Part shown: positions 34,733 to 43,821 of the stretch, one piece after another | How positions within the stretch are numbered: the stretch's first letter is position 1 | Layout: every line of letters starts with the position of its first letter | DNA from: Clavibacter michiganensis | GTDB taxonomy: Bacteria > Actinomycetota > Actinomycetes > Actinomycetales > Microbacteriaceae | NCBI RefSeq assembly: GCF_002151125.1 | Contig: NZ_MDJZ01000017.1 | Coordinates: forward strand, 248,001 to 312,000 | Direction: 5' to 3' | Length of the DNA stretch: 64,000 bases | The notes under the pieces: generated by a model | What the model saw: the letters and a program-made list of their open reading frames with translations, nothing else | Told to the model about the DNA's origin: nothing | Databases searched by the model: none | Position numbers and translations under genes: made by a program

Positions 34733-35200
34733 TCAGCGGCGCGGGACGGCGCGGTCCGGCTCGTCCTCAGGGCGGCCGGCGTACCACTCGTGGAACTCCG
34801 CGCACCGGCCGTCGGCGTCGAACCGGAGGAACCAGATGTTGTCGTACGCCGTGACGACCTCGTCGCTGTCCGACGCGAAGAAGACGGTGCGCCCGTGCGC
34901 GACCGCGGTGTCCCCCTCGAGGATCACCGGGTGGTACTCGGCCTCGAAGCGCTCGCCGACGAAGGCGTCGCGCTCGGCCATCCACTCCGCGACGATGGCG
35001 GCGCGTCCCGTCGCGCGGATCTCGAACGGGTAGTGCCACACCGCGTCCTCCGACCACAGGGCCGCGATGTCGGCGGGGTCGTAGGAGCGCCAGGCCGCGA
35101 CGTACGCGTCGAGCCAGCTCGACACGGCCGCCCTGCTGATGTCGGCGCGCGGGACGGAGCGGGGCGTGTGCCAGCCGAGGCGATCGAGCGGGGAGGTCAT
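34733..35200 (-). CDS. SnoaL/NTF2-like domain protein
   Basis: A 155-residue protein with the SnoaL/nuclear-transport-factor-2 fold ([55 protein letters not shown]). Members are small cone-shaped enzymes or binding proteins. The role is unknown. It reads in the same direction as the response regulator gene beyond it. Confidence 0.85.
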   Translation of the reverse strand: MTSPLDRLGWHTPRSVPRADISRAAVSSWLDAYVAAWRSYDPADIAALWSEDAVWHYPFEIRATGRAAIVAEWMAERDAFVGERFEAEYHPVILEGDTAVAHGRTVFFASDSDEVVTAYDNIWFLRFDADGRCAEFHEWYAGRPEDEPDRAVPRR

Positions 35201-35228
35201 CGGGAGAGCGTACGTCCGACCGCCGACG

Positions 35229-35891
35229 TCAGCGCGGCCGCAGGATCCGGTACCGGTGCTCCGGGCGACCGGTGGATCCGTAGTTGAGCTGCACGTCGAC
35301 CACGCGGTCGCGGGCGAGGGCGCCGAGGTAGCGCTGCGCGGTGGCGCGGGAGACGCCGACGCGCTCCGCGATCTCGGGGGCGCTGAGCTCCGCGTCGGAT
35401 CCGGAGAGCGCGTCGAGCACGGCCTGTTCCGTCGCCGGGCGTTCGCGCGCGGAGACCCGGCCGGGCCGCAGCGCGTGGATGGCGCGGTCGATGCCCGCCT
35501 GGTCGAGCGGGCGGTCGGTCGCGAGCCCGGCGCGGAAGGCCGCGTAGGCCGCGAGGCGCGCGGTGAGCAGCTCGGGCGCGAACGGCTTCACGAGGTAGGA
35601 GACGGCGCCCCCGCGGAGGGCGCGGCGCACGGTGGCGGGGTCGTCGGCGGCCGTGACGAGGATCACGTCGGGCTCGATGCGCCGCACCAGGTCGACGCCG
35701 CTGCCGTCGGGCAGGTACGCGTCGAGGAGCACGAGGTCCGGGCGGGACGTGTCGAGCACGGCGAGCGCCGCCCGCACGCTGCCCGCGGTACCAACGGCGC
35801 GGAACCCGGGCGCCTGCTCCACGATGCCCTCGTGCAGGCGGGCGATGCGGAAGTCGTCGTCGACGATGAGGACGGTGAGGTCGTCGGTCAT
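35229..35891 (-). CDS. response regulator, CitB/DctR type
   Basis: A 220-residue regulator with an N-terminal receiver domain (acidic pocket VDDD, phospho-acceptor Asp in [11 protein letters not shown], Lys in YLVKPF) and a C-terminal winged HTH ([26 protein letters not shown]). This matches the CitB/DcuR/MalR type that controls citrate and C4-dicarboxylate transport. Its start overlaps the end of the sensor kinase gene by 4 bp, and the citrate transporter is divergent, a typical CitAB arrangement. Confidence 0.9.
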   Translation of the reverse strand: MTDDLTVLIVDDDFRIARLHEGIVEQAPGFRAVGTAGSVRAALAVLDTSRPDLVLLDAYLPDGSGVDLVRRIEPDVILVTAADDPATVRRALRGGAVSYLVKPFAPELLTARLAAYAAFRAGLATDRPLDQAGIDRAIHALRPGRVSARERPATEQAVLDALSGSDAELSAPEIAERVGVSRATAQRYLGALARDRVVDVQLNYGSTGRPEHRYRILRPR

Positions 35892-37786
35892 GCGCGGGCT
35901 CCGTGGGGGTCGGGAGTGTCGGGGCGGTCGGGGTCGTCGGCGGGGGCGGGCGGATCCGCGTCGGGCGGCTCCACGACGCCCGCGAGGCGGGCGCAGAACA
36001 CGGCGCCGGCGTCAGCACGAGGCGGCGGGCCACCGGCATCCGCGACCCACACGTCGCCGCCGTCGCGCCGGGCGATGTCGCGCACGAGCGGCAGGCCGAA
36101 GCCGAGGCCGTGCGCGGGATCCGACCCCCCGCGGCCGTCGGCACCGCGGCCGTCCGCGCCACGGCCGTCCGCGCCGCCGTCGCCGCTCTCGGCGCCCGCC
36201 GCCACGGCCTCCGCCGCCGCGCCCACGTCGTCGGGCCGCCGCTGGAACACCCGGCCGGCGTCGGGTCCCGCGAGCCCGTCCCCGGAGTCGGAGACCGCGA
36301 GGTGCAGGTCGGCGCCGTCGTCGAGCGCCTCCACCTCCACCCACCTGTCGGCGCGGGATCCGCGGACGGCCGCGTGCATCGCGTTGTCGACCAGGTTGCC
36401 GAGCACGGTGGTGACCTCCTCGGGCCGCACGAGGATCCCGCGGACGAGTGTGCCGGGCCCGACCCGCAGCGCCACGCCCCGCTCCTCCGCCTCCATCGCC
36501 TTCGCGCCGAGGAACGCCTGCAGGTACGGCTCGTCGACGAGCCCGGCATCGACCGTCGGGAACGCGACGGGCCCCTGCTCGAGCACGCCCGCGAGGTAGG
36601 CGTCCGCCTCGTCCACCCGGCCGGTCGCGACGAGGCCGCGCACGACGTGGAGGCGGTTCGCGAACTCGTGCCGCTGGACGCGCAGCGCCGTCGACATCGC
36701 GGTGACGGCGGTGAGGCGGCGGCTCATCGCCTCGATGTCGGTCTCGTCGCGCAGCACCATCACGGTGCCGAGGTCGCGCCCGTCGCGGTCGACGCGGGCG
36801 ACGTCGACGAAGAGGAGCCGGTCGTCGACCACCGCGCGCAGCGACGGGGATCCGGCGGCGGGTCCCGAGGACGCACCGGCCCGCGCCTCCGCGACCGCGT
36901 CCCGCAGCACCGGCGCGACGCCGAGGTCCGCGAGCGTCCGGCCCACCGGATCCACCAGGCCCAGAAGCTCGGCGGCCCGCGGGTTGCAGACGGTCACCCG
37001 GCCGTCGGTGCCGATGCCGAGCACGCCCTCGCCGACGCCGGAGAGCACGGCCGCCTGGTCCTGCACCAGGCCCGCGAGCTCGGACGGCTGGAGGCCGAAG
37101 GTGAGGCGCGCGAGCCGCCGCGAGAGGATCCCGCTGGCCACGGCCCCGACGCCCAGCGCGAGCAGGGCGACAACCGCGATGGCCGCGACGTCCACGCCGA
37201 TGGAGTCGCGCACGGTCGCCGCCGCAAAGCCGACGCTGACCTCGCCGACCACGCGTCCGGACCCGTCGCCCGCGGCAGCACCCGCGCCGGCACCGCCCTC
37301 GAGCGCCCGCACCGGCACCTTCGCCCGCGCCGACTCCCCGAGCGTGCCGGTCGCCCACGTCACCTCCTCGCGCCCGGCGAGCGCGACCGTCGGATCCGTG
37401 CTCACGCGCTGCCCGAGCTCGGACGCGTCGGGGTGCGCGAGCCGCAGCCCCCGGTCGTCGGTGACCACCACGAAGAGCGCCCCCGTCCGCGCGCGCACAG
37501 CCTCAGCCGTGCGCTGCACGGGCCCGTCGGCCAGCTCCGCGGCGGTGGCCGTCGCGGGATCCGCGGTCTCGCTCGTCACGGCGGCCCGGAGCGCGGGGTC
37601 CTCGGCGGCCGTCCGCGCGATCGCGAGCGCCGTGGCCTGCGCCTCCTCGCGGTTCTCCGAGGAGCTCAGCAGGCCGTACGCGACGGTCGCGATCCCCACC
37701 ACCACGAGCACGACGAGCAGCTGGAGGACGAGGGACCGCCGGGCGAAGTCGAGCCCCGCCCGTCGTCGCCCCGTCGCTCGATCCAC
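35888..37786 (-). CDS. sensor histidine kinase, CitA/DcuS type
   Basis: A 632-residue kinase: TM1 at about 15-37, an extracellular sensor domain (Cache-like) up to about 195, TM2 at about 197-220, a PAS domain at about 240-345, a dimerisation helix with phospho-His in LRVQRHEFANRLHVVRG, and an HATPase domain (LGNLVDNAMHA; DSGDGLAGPDAGRVFQRR). An odd Gly/Asp/Arg insert of three GADGR repeats interrupts the ATPase domain. A GTG starts the gene at 37786. It probably senses citrate or a dicarboxylate outside the cell and acts through the regulator at 35229. Confidence 0.88.
   Translation of the reverse strand: MDRATGRRRAGLDFARRSLVLQLLVVLVVVGIATVAYGLLSSSENREEAQATALAIARTAAEDPALRAAVTSETADPATATAAELADGPVQRTAEAVRARTGALFVVVTDDRGLRLAHPDASELGQRVSTDPTVALAGREEVTWATGTLGESARAKVPVRALEGGAGAGAAAGDGSGRVVGEVSVGFAAATVRDSIGVDVAAIAVVALLALGVGAVASGILSRRLARLTFGLQPSELAGLVQDQAAVLSGVGEGVLGIGTDGRVTVCNPRAAELLGLVDPVGRTLADLGVAPVLRDAVAEARAGASSGPAAGSPSLRAVVDDRLLFVDVARVDRDGRDLGTVMVLRDETDIEAMSRRLTAVTAMSTALRVQRHEFANRLHVVRGLVATGRVDEADAYLAGVLEQGPVAFPTVDAGLVDEPYLQAFLGAKAMEAEERGVALRVGPGTLVRGILVRPEEVTTVLGNLVDNAMHAAVRGSRADRWVEVEALDDGADLHLAVSDSGDGLAGPDAGRVFQRRPDDVGAAAEAVAAGAESGDGGADGRGADGRGADGRGGSDPAHGLGFGLPLVRDIARRDGGDVWVADAGGPPPRADAGAVFCARLAGVVEPPDADPPAPADDPDRPDTPDPHGARA
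36129..36173 (-). repeat. three 15-bp tandem repeats inside the kinase gene
   Basis: Three near-identical 15-bp units (36129-36143, 36144-36158, 36159-36173) encode GADGR three times, within the ATP-lid region of the HATPase domain. Copy number could vary by slippage without shifting the frame. Confidence 0.7.
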
Positions 37787-37921
37787 CTAGTGAGCATAAT
37801 GCGCAGAACGTCGTCTACGTGCACTATCGCGGGGAAGCGGCACAAGCGCGACGGGACACGGACGCCGACCTAGCGTGTGGTGTTCAGCCGGGCGTCCCGC
37901 CCACCGACGAAGGAGTCACAC

Positions 37922-39373
37922 GTGCTGGTATTCCTGGGCTTCGCCATGGTCCTCACCTTCATGGCGCTCATCATGACCAAGCGGCTCACGCCCATGGTCG
38001 CCCTCATCCTCGTGCCGACGATCTTCGGCCTCTTCGCGGGCGCCGGGCTCGGCATCGGCGACATGGTCATCGAGGCGCTCGGCGACCTGGCCCCCACGGC
38101 CGCGCTGCTGATGTTCGCCATCATCTACTTCGGCATCATGATCGACGTCGGCCTCTTCGACCCGCTGGTGCGCCTCATCCTCCGCGTCGCGGGCGGCGAC
38201 CCGGCGAAGATCGTGCTCGGCACGGCGATCCTCGCGGCCGCGGTCTCGCTCGACGGCGACGGTTCCACGACCTTCATCGTCACGACGGCGGCCATGCTGC
38301 CCATCTACCGCAAGCTCGGGATGAGCCCGGTGGTCCTCACCTGCACCGCGGGCCTCGCGAACGGCACGCTCAACATCGTCCCGTGGGGCGGCCCGACCGT
38401 CCGCGCGGCGGCGGCGCTCAAGGTCTCGCCGACCGACATCTTCGTGCCGATGATCCCGTCGCTCCTCGTGGGCATCGCGCTCGTCTTCATCTTCGCCTGG
38501 ACCATGGGCCTCCGCGAGCGCAGCCGCCTGGCCGCGCTCGGCGAGGCGCGCGCCGAGGGCGGCCTCGACGCCGCCGGCGGCTCCGGCTCCGGCTCCGGCG
38601 GATCCGCGGGCGGCTCCGGCTGGTGGCGCGCCGGTCGCGGCGCCCCGGCGACCCCGCGCGGCGGCCTCATCACGATGGCCCCGTCGCTCGTCCGCGCCGA
38701 GACGGCCGCCGTCTCCACGCTCGGCACGACGATGCTCGACCCCGACCGCGACACGCTGCGCCCGCGCCTCATCTGGTTCAACCTCGGCCTCACGATCGTG
38801 GTGCTCGCGCTGCTGATCATGGACCAGCTGCCCCTCGCCTACGTCTTCATGGTGGGCGCCGCGGTCGCGCTGATCGTCAACTTCCGCGTCCTCAAGGACC
38901 AGGGCGAGCGCATCGCGGCGCACGCGCCGAGCGTCGTCGGCGTCGTGTCGATGGTGCTCGCGGCGGGCGTCCTGATCGGCGTGCTCAACGGCACCGGCAT
39001 GGTCTCGGCGATGTCGGCCTGGCTCGTCACGATCATCCCGGACGCGCTCGGCCCGGGCCTCGCGGTCATCACCGGCGTGCTCAGCATCCCGATGACCTTC
39101 TTCATGAGCAACGACGCGTTCTACTACGGCATGCTCCCGGTGCTCGCGGAGAGCGCCGCGAACTACGGCATCGACCCCGTCGAGATGGCGCGCGCCTCCA
39201 TCACCGGGCAGCCCGTGCACCTGCAGAGCCCGCTCGTGCCGGCGATCCTGCTGCTCGTGTCGCTCGCGGACGTGAACCTCGGCGACCACCACCGCAAGGT
39301 GCTGTGGCGGGCCGTGCTGGTGTCGCTGCTGATGCTCGCGGTAGGCGTGCTCACGGCGGCGATCCCGATCTGA
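37922..39373 (+). CDS. CitMHS family citrate-metal transporter
   Basis: A 483-residue membrane protein with eleven to twelve TM segments. It matches the CitMHS family: FAMVLTFMALIMTKRLTPM at the start, the LDGDGSTTFIVTTAAMLPIYRKLGM and NIVPWGGPTVRAAAAL loops, and the FFMSNDAFYYGMLPVLAE region. The family takes up citrate as a complex with Mg2+ or Ca2+. The central loop contains a Gly/Ser-rich linker. GTG start, preceded by GAAGGAG. It is divergent from the CitAB-like two-component genes that probably switch it on. Confidence 0.9.
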   Translation: MLVFLGFAMVLTFMALIMTKRLTPMVALILVPTIFGLFAGAGLGIGDMVIEALGDLAPTAALLMFAIIYFGIMIDVGLFDPLVRLILRVAGGDPAKIVLGTAILAAAVSLDGDGSTTFIVTTAAMLPIYRKLGMSPVVLTCTAGLANGTLNIVPWGGPTVRAAAALKVSPTDIFVPMIPSLLVGIALVFIFAWTMGLRERSRLAALGEARAEGGLDAAGGSGSGSGGSAGGSGWWRAGRGAPATPRGGLITMAPSLVRAETAAVSTLGTTMLDPDRDTLRPRLIWFNLGLTIVVLALLIMDQLPLAYVFMVGAAVALIVNFRVLKDQGERIAAHAPSVVGVVSMVLAAGVLIGVLNGTGMVSAMSAWLVTIIPDALGPGLAVITGVLSIPMTFFMSNDAFYYGMLPVLAESAANYGIDPVEMARASITGQPVHLQSPLVPAILLLVSLADVNLGDHHRKVLWRAVLVSLLMLAVGVLTAAIPI

Positions 39374-39395
39374 TCAGGGGCTCCCGAGCGGAGCG

Positions 39396-39446
39396 CGCAC
39401 GCGGAGGCCGGGCGGCCCGGGGGAGCGCCCGGCCTCCGCGCGTGCG
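39396..39446. terminator. long bidirectional hairpin
   Basis: CGCGGAGGCCGGGCG (39400-39414) and CGCCCGGCCTCCGCG (39426-39440) form a perfect 15-bp stem, extended by CGCAC/CGTGC ends around a small bulge. It lies between the citrate transporter and the convergent DUF2079 gene. Confidence 0.7.
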
Positions 39447-39478
39447 GGGGCGGCGCGTCCGGGCGTCGCCCGCTCCGG

Positions 39479-40948
39479 CTAGGAGACGCGCCTGGCGACC
39501 TGGTACCCGGCGTCGGCGTAGACGATCTCGTACGTCGTGCCCGCCCGGGTCGCCTCGCCGTACTGGTCGGCGTCGAGGGCGCCCTGGCCGAGGCCGCCGC
39601 CGACGGTGTCGATCACGACGTACTGCGGCGCCGGGTTGCCGGGGTTGCCGAGCCAGTAGACCTCGTGGTCGTCGACGAGGTACGACATGAGGCCGATGTC
39701 GCTGAGGACGGACGCGCCCGCCGGCACCTGGTCGAGCGCGGCCTGCGCCTGCGCGGCCCGCGGCGACGGCTCCCAGATGGTCGGCTTCGCGAGCTCGGCC
39801 ATCGGCGAGCGGAAGGACAGGGCGACCGCGGCGATCGCGAGCACCGGCACCGCGAGGCGGGACGCCGACGCCAGCCAGCGCTGACGACCGGCCCGGGCGC
39901 GGACCACGCCGTCGATCGCGGCGGCGAACACGATGGGCATGAGCACGGCGTCGTAGTGGTAGCCGGGCGCCCAGTACGACTCGGTGGGCGAGAGGAAGCG
40001 CCAGGCGAGCGTCGGCACCACGAGGAGCAGCAGCGGCGAGCGCAGCGCGATGAGCGCGCCGGCCAGGACGAGGAAGGCGACCGTCTCGAGCTTCGGCACG
40101 GCGAACAGGCCCACGAGGGTGCCGAGCGGATCCGCGACGACGCCGCCCGCGTCGAGCTTCGACGCGTAGTCCCAGCGGGCGTCGCGGTTGAAGGCCGGGA
40201 GGATCACGGTGGTCGCGAGCACGAACCAGGCGACGCCCCAGCCGGCGAGCGCGATGCCGACGCGGCGGTCCATGGTGAGGGCGATGATCGCGCCGAGCAC
40301 CGCGACCGTGAGGCCGAGGTCCTCCTTCACGAACACGAGCGGCACGGCCCACGCGGCGGCGGCCATCGCGCGGCGGGCGATCACCGCGTCGAGCGCGAAG
40401 GCCAGCAGCGGCAGGGCGAACGCGATCTCGTGGAACTGGAAGGCGACGGCGCCCTGGATCCCCCAGCTCAGCCCGTACGCGGCGGCCACGACGATCGCGC
40501 CCCACCGGCCGACCACGCGGCCCGCGAGCCGGCCGACGCCGACCACCGAGATCCCGATGAGGACGGCCTGCACCACGAGCAGCGCGAAGGCGTGCGGCCA
40601 GATCGCGTAGACCGGGCCGAGCAGCACGAGGATCGGGTGGAAGTGGTCGCCCAGGAGGTTGAAGCCGTCGCCCTTGATGGAGACGAGCGGCATCTGGAGG
40701 CGCGAGTAGTCCTGCGCGAGCTGCGTGAAGATGCCGGTGTCCCACGACTTCACGGTGAAGCGACGCCACTCGAGCGCCGAGAACAGCACGTAGACGGCCG
40801 TGACCAGCGCGGCGACGACCACGGAGCCGACCGTGCCGGGCACGCGGGATCCGGTGATCGGGGCGGGCAGGGCGGTCGCGGGATCCGGCTCGGCGGATGC
40901 GGCGTCGGCGGCGTGGCGGCGTCGGGCCGTGTCGTTCGTGCGGGTCAC
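39479..40948 (-). CDS. DUF2079 family membrane protein
   Basis: A 489-residue membrane protein with about eleven TM segments. The DUF2079 signatures are visible: WDTGIFTQLAQDYSRLQ in the first loop and LLGDHFHPILVLLGPVY after it. The fold resembles GT-C glycosyltransferases of the mannosyl- or arabinosyltransferase type; an extracytoplasmic Asp is present in WDTGIF. It may transfer a sugar from a lipid carrier on the outer face. The substrate is unknown. It is transcribed alone. Confidence 0.85.
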   Translation of the reverse strand: MTRTNDTARRRHAADAASAEPDPATALPAPITGSRVPGTVGSVVVAALVTAVYVLFSALEWRRFTVKSWDTGIFTQLAQDYSRLQMPLVSIKGDGFNLLGDHFHPILVLLGPVYAIWPHAFALLVVQAVLIGISVVGVGRLAGRVVGRWGAIVVAAAYGLSWGIQGAVAFQFHEIAFALPLLAFALDAVIARRAMAAAAWAVPLVFVKEDLGLTVAVLGAIIALTMDRRVGIALAGWGVAWFVLATTVILPAFNRDARWDYASKLDAGGVVADPLGTLVGLFAVPKLETVAFLVLAGALIALRSPLLLLVVPTLAWRFLSPTESYWAPGYHYDAVLMPIVFAAAIDGVVRARAGRQRWLASASRLAVPVLAIAAVALSFRSPMAELAKPTIWEPSPRAAQAQAALDQVPAGASVLSDIGLMSYLVDDHEVYWLGNPGNPAPQYVVIDTVGGGLGQGALDADQYGEATRAGTTYEIVYADAGYQVARRVS

Positions 40949-41049
40949 GGAGGCAAGGGTCTCACGCGGGGCCGTGATGCCGGCCGCGGGATCCCCGGCA
41001 CCATCCGCTCAGCGCCGGTCGACGCCGGCGCGCGGTCGGGCGGATCGGC

Positions 41050-41478
41050 TCAGCGACGCGAGCGGCCGCCGTCCTGGCGCTCGCGCTCGGCGGCCATGGC
41101 GGCTCGGCCGGCGTCGCGGTTCTTCACGCGGATCTGCTCCTCGCGCACCTCGGCCTGCGTCGCGCGCTCCTGCACCAGCCACTGCGGCGGCGCCTGGAGC
41201 AGCTCCTTGATCTGGGCGGTGGTGAGCGCCTCGTCGACGCCGGCGCGGGCGAGGCCCGCGATGGAGACGCCGAGCTTCCCGGCGATGACCTGGCGCGGGT
41301 GCGGGCCGTCGCGGAGCAGCGTGGCCAGCCACTCGGGCGGGTTCGCGGTCATCTCGGCGAGCTCGGCGCGCGACGGGGTCGACTCCTGGAACTCCACCGG
41401 GGTCGCCGGCAGGTGCACGCCCAGCTTCTTCGCCGCGGTCGCGGCCTTCATCGTCTGGCTGGATCCGTCGCTCGTCAT
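41050..41478 (-). CDS. DUF5997 family protein
   Basis: A 142-residue soluble protein matching the DUF5997 family: TMKAATAAKKLGVHLPATPVEFQESTPSR at the start, then PPEWLATLLRDGPHPRQVIAGKLGVSIAGL. The C-terminus is a charged helix rich in Arg and Glu. It is divergent from a LysR regulator, an arrangement repeated in many actinobacteria. The function is unknown. Confidence 0.85.
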   Translation of the reverse strand: MTSDGSSQTMKAATAAKKLGVHLPATPVEFQESTPSRAELAEMTANPPEWLATLLRDGPHPRQVIAGKLGVSIAGLARAGVDEALTTAQIKELLQAPPQWLVQERATQAEVREEQIRVKNRDAGRAAMAAERERQDGGRSRR

Positions 41479-41581
41479 GTGCCCAGGGTACCGTCGGGGC
41501 CCCGGGCGCCCTGCACTAGCCTGGATCGGACCCGCCGCCGCTCACCGCGCCACCACCGAGCGGGCCATCGAGGGGACTCCC

Positions 41582-42598
41582 GTGGACGCCGACCCGACCG
41601 CCCTCCGGCACTTCGCCGCCGTGGCCGACGAGCTGCACTTCGCCCGGGCCGCGAAGGCCCTCAACGTCTCGCGCATCGCGGTCAGCCGATCCATCCTCGA
41701 CCTCGAGGCGCTCTGGGGCGTCGAGCTGTTCGTGCGCGACGACGGGCCCACGCGCCTCAGTCCCGCGGGCGAGGCGCGCCTCGCCGAGGCCCGGGCCGCC
41801 ATCGCCGCGGACGACGCGCGCCTCGCCGAGGAGGCCGCCGCCCCGCCGCGCGGGCTCGTCGTCGCGATCGTGCCGGGCGTGACCATCGCCAAGTGGACCC
41901 GCGCCTGGGACGAGCGCGTCGCCGACGTGCCGCTGCGCGTCGTGCCCCTCGCCGCGCCGGACGCGGCGCCCGCCCTCGTCGACGGATCCGTGGACGTCGC
42001 CTTCCTCCGCCTGCCCGTCGACGGCCGGGGCCTCACGGTCGTGCCGCTCTACGGCGAGGTGCAGGTCGCGATCCTGCCCAAGGAGCACGCGCACGCCCGG
42101 GCCGACGCGATCTCGGTCGTCGACCTGGCGGAGGACCTGCTCCTGCAGCCGGCCGACGCCGTGCCGGGCTGGCCGGGGCGCATCGCGGGCGCGGATCCCG
42201 GCCCGATGCCCGACGACGTGACGGCGGCCGTCGAGCTGGTCGCCGCCGGCGTCGGCGTCGTCGTTGTGCCGCACGCGCTCGGCCGGCTGCACGCGCGCAA
42301 GGACGTCGTCGCGGTGCCGGTGCACGACCTGCCCGAGACGCGGATCGCCGTGGCCTGGCGCGAGGGCGACGCCTCCCCCGACATCGAGGAGCTCGTGGGC
42401 ATCGTCCGCGGGCGCACGGCCGCGAGCTCCCGGTCGCAGCGCGACGACGACGAGCGCGACCGCAGGAAGCCGACCGCGGCGCAGAAGACAGCCCGCAAGG
42501 CCGCGGGCAAGCCGGGCGCCGCGGGCGCGAAGAAGCCCACCCCGAAGGGCGGCGGCAAGCGCACTCCCCCGCCGCGCGGCCAGCGGCGCGGGCGCTAG
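41582..42598 (+). CDS. LysR family transcriptional regulator with basic tail
   Basis: A 338-residue protein: LysR HTH at 1-60 (DELHFARAAKALNVSRIAVSRSILDLE), substrate-binding domain at about 85-270, then about 65 extra residues rich in Lys, Ala, Pro and Gly (KKPTPKGGGKRTPPP). Such a tail could bind DNA nonspecifically. The start is GTG at 41582, preceded by GAGGGG. It is divergent from the DUF5997 gene, its likely partner or target. Confidence 0.85.
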   Translation: MDADPTALRHFAAVADELHFARAAKALNVSRIAVSRSILDLEALWGVELFVRDDGPTRLSPAGEARLAEARAAIAADDARLAEEAAAPPRGLVVAIVPGVTIAKWTRAWDERVADVPLRVVPLAAPDAAPALVDGSVDVAFLRLPVDGRGLTVVPLYGEVQVAILPKEHAHARADAISVVDLAEDLLLQPADAVPGWPGRIAGADPGPMPDDVTAAVELVAAGVGVVVVPHALGRLHARKDVVAVPVHDLPETRIAVAWREGDASPDIEELVGIVRGRTAASSRSQRDDDERDRRKPTAAQKTARKAAGKPGAAGAKKPTPKGGGKRTPPPRGQRRGR

Positions 42599-42629
42599 GG
42601 ACGCGAGCGGCGGATCCGGCCGGGTCGGC

Positions 42630-43361
42630 TCAGGCCGCGCCGCGCCGCGCCTGCAGGTCGGCGATGACGCGGCCGGTGTGCTCGCCCCAGCGGCGGTACA
42701 TCGACGCGTAGCGGAACTCCCCGCCCTCGAAGTCGACGGGTCCCGCATCCGGCAGCTTCACCGACGTGACCTGCGGGAACCGCGCGCAGACCTCGGCCTT
42801 GCGCTCGGAGAGGTACATGGCGTGATCCCGGAAGAGGCCCCGCACGAACGCTCCGGCCTCCACGTACTGCGCCACCTGCGGCACGTCCGAGACGAGCACG
42901 ATCGAGTTGTCGGCGGTCTGCTCCACGAGGTGGTCGAGCAGGTCCTCGAGGCGGTGGACCCAGGGGGTGATGCGCGCGAGCTCCAGCGCGTCGGCGACCC
43001 CGGGCATCACGAGCACCACGTCGTAGCGGTGCAGCTCGGTGATCTGCCGGACGGCCTCCTGCGTGGCGGTGAGGTGCTGGTCGGCGAGCGGCACGGTGCG
43101 CCACTCGACGCCGCGGCCCGTGATCGCGGCCAGCGCCCTCGCCGACTGCGCCGCGACGCCCTCCGCGTGCGTGCGCAGGCCCACGCCGGATCCGCCGATG
43201 CCGCCGAGCGCGAGGATCCGGTCGGGATCCGGCCCCGGCACCACGCCGACGGGCGCGTCCGTGGGCACGGTCGCGGTCAGCGGGGTGGGGATGCCTCCGC
43301 GCAGGCCGGCCGCCACGAACGGGCGCACCGTCTGGTGGAGGAGGCGGATGGGCGGTGACAT
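42630..43361 (-). CDS. SGNH/GDSL-like hydrolase family protein
   Basis: A 243-residue protein. The order of motifs resembles SGNH hydrolases: GGIGGSGVGLRTHAEGVAAQSARAL (block I, but with GGS where GDS is usual), a central strand VVLVMPGVADALEL (block III, GxND replaced by GVAD) and a C-terminal RRWGEHTGRV with His. The active Ser is present, while the usual block III Asn is missing, so activity is uncertain. I chose the ATG at 43361; the longer frame adds only Arg/Gly-rich sequence. Confidence 0.65.
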   Translation of the reverse strand: MSPPIRLLHQTVRPFVAAGLRGGIPTPLTATVPTDAPVGVVPGPDPDRILALGGIGGSGVGLRTHAEGVAAQSARALAAITGRGVEWRTVPLADQHLTATQEAVRQITELHRYDVVLVMPGVADALELARITPWVHRLEDLLDHLVEQTADNSIVLVSDVPQVAQYVEAGAFVRGLFRDHAMYLSERKAEVCARFPQVTSVKLPDAGPVDFEGGEFRYASMYRRWGEHTGRVIADLQARRGAA

Positions 43362-43488
43362 GGGCTCCTGGGGATCGCGGGGCGCCCGTCCGTCATGCGC
43401 CGAGCACCCCCGTGTCGGACGCACAGCATATCGTCGTCCTCGAGCACGGCCGGGTGCTCGCGCCCCCGTCCCACCACCTGGAGCACCG

Positions 43489-43809
43489 ATGACCCGCGAG
43501 CCCGAGCCCCTCATCCACCACCCGCACGCCCGCTTCCACCAGGGCGCCTGGCGCGTGCAGGTCGCGTCGCAGCCCGTGCTCGGCTACGTCGTGCCCACCG
43601 TGCGCACGCCCGGGGCCGCGACCGTCTTCGAGGTCTACGCCGACGCGGTCGACGACTCGGGCCGTCGCGTCTGGGTCTCCACCGCGGTCACGCTCGAGGC
43701 CGCCATCGCGTGGATGCGCGAGCACGACATGGAGCTGCTCTCCTTCGCGGGCGAGCACGCCCGCCGCCGCCGCGAGCTCGTCCCGGGGATGATGCCCACG
43801 CACTACTGA
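43489..43809 (+). CDS. small conserved hypothetical protein
   Basis: A 106-residue soluble protein with no signal, TM or recognised domain. It is rich in His and aromatic residues at the start (PLIHHPHARFHQGAWRVQV). It ends 12 bp before the 3' end of crtEb, with which it converges. The ATG at 43489 follows GGAGCACC. Confidence 0.6.
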   Translation: MTREPEPLIHHPHARFHQGAWRVQVASQPVLGYVVPTVRTPGAATVFEVYADAVDDSGRRVWVSTAVTLEAAIAWMREHDMELLSFAGEHARRRRELVPGMMPTHY

Positions 43810-43821
43810 CGGCGGCGGGCG

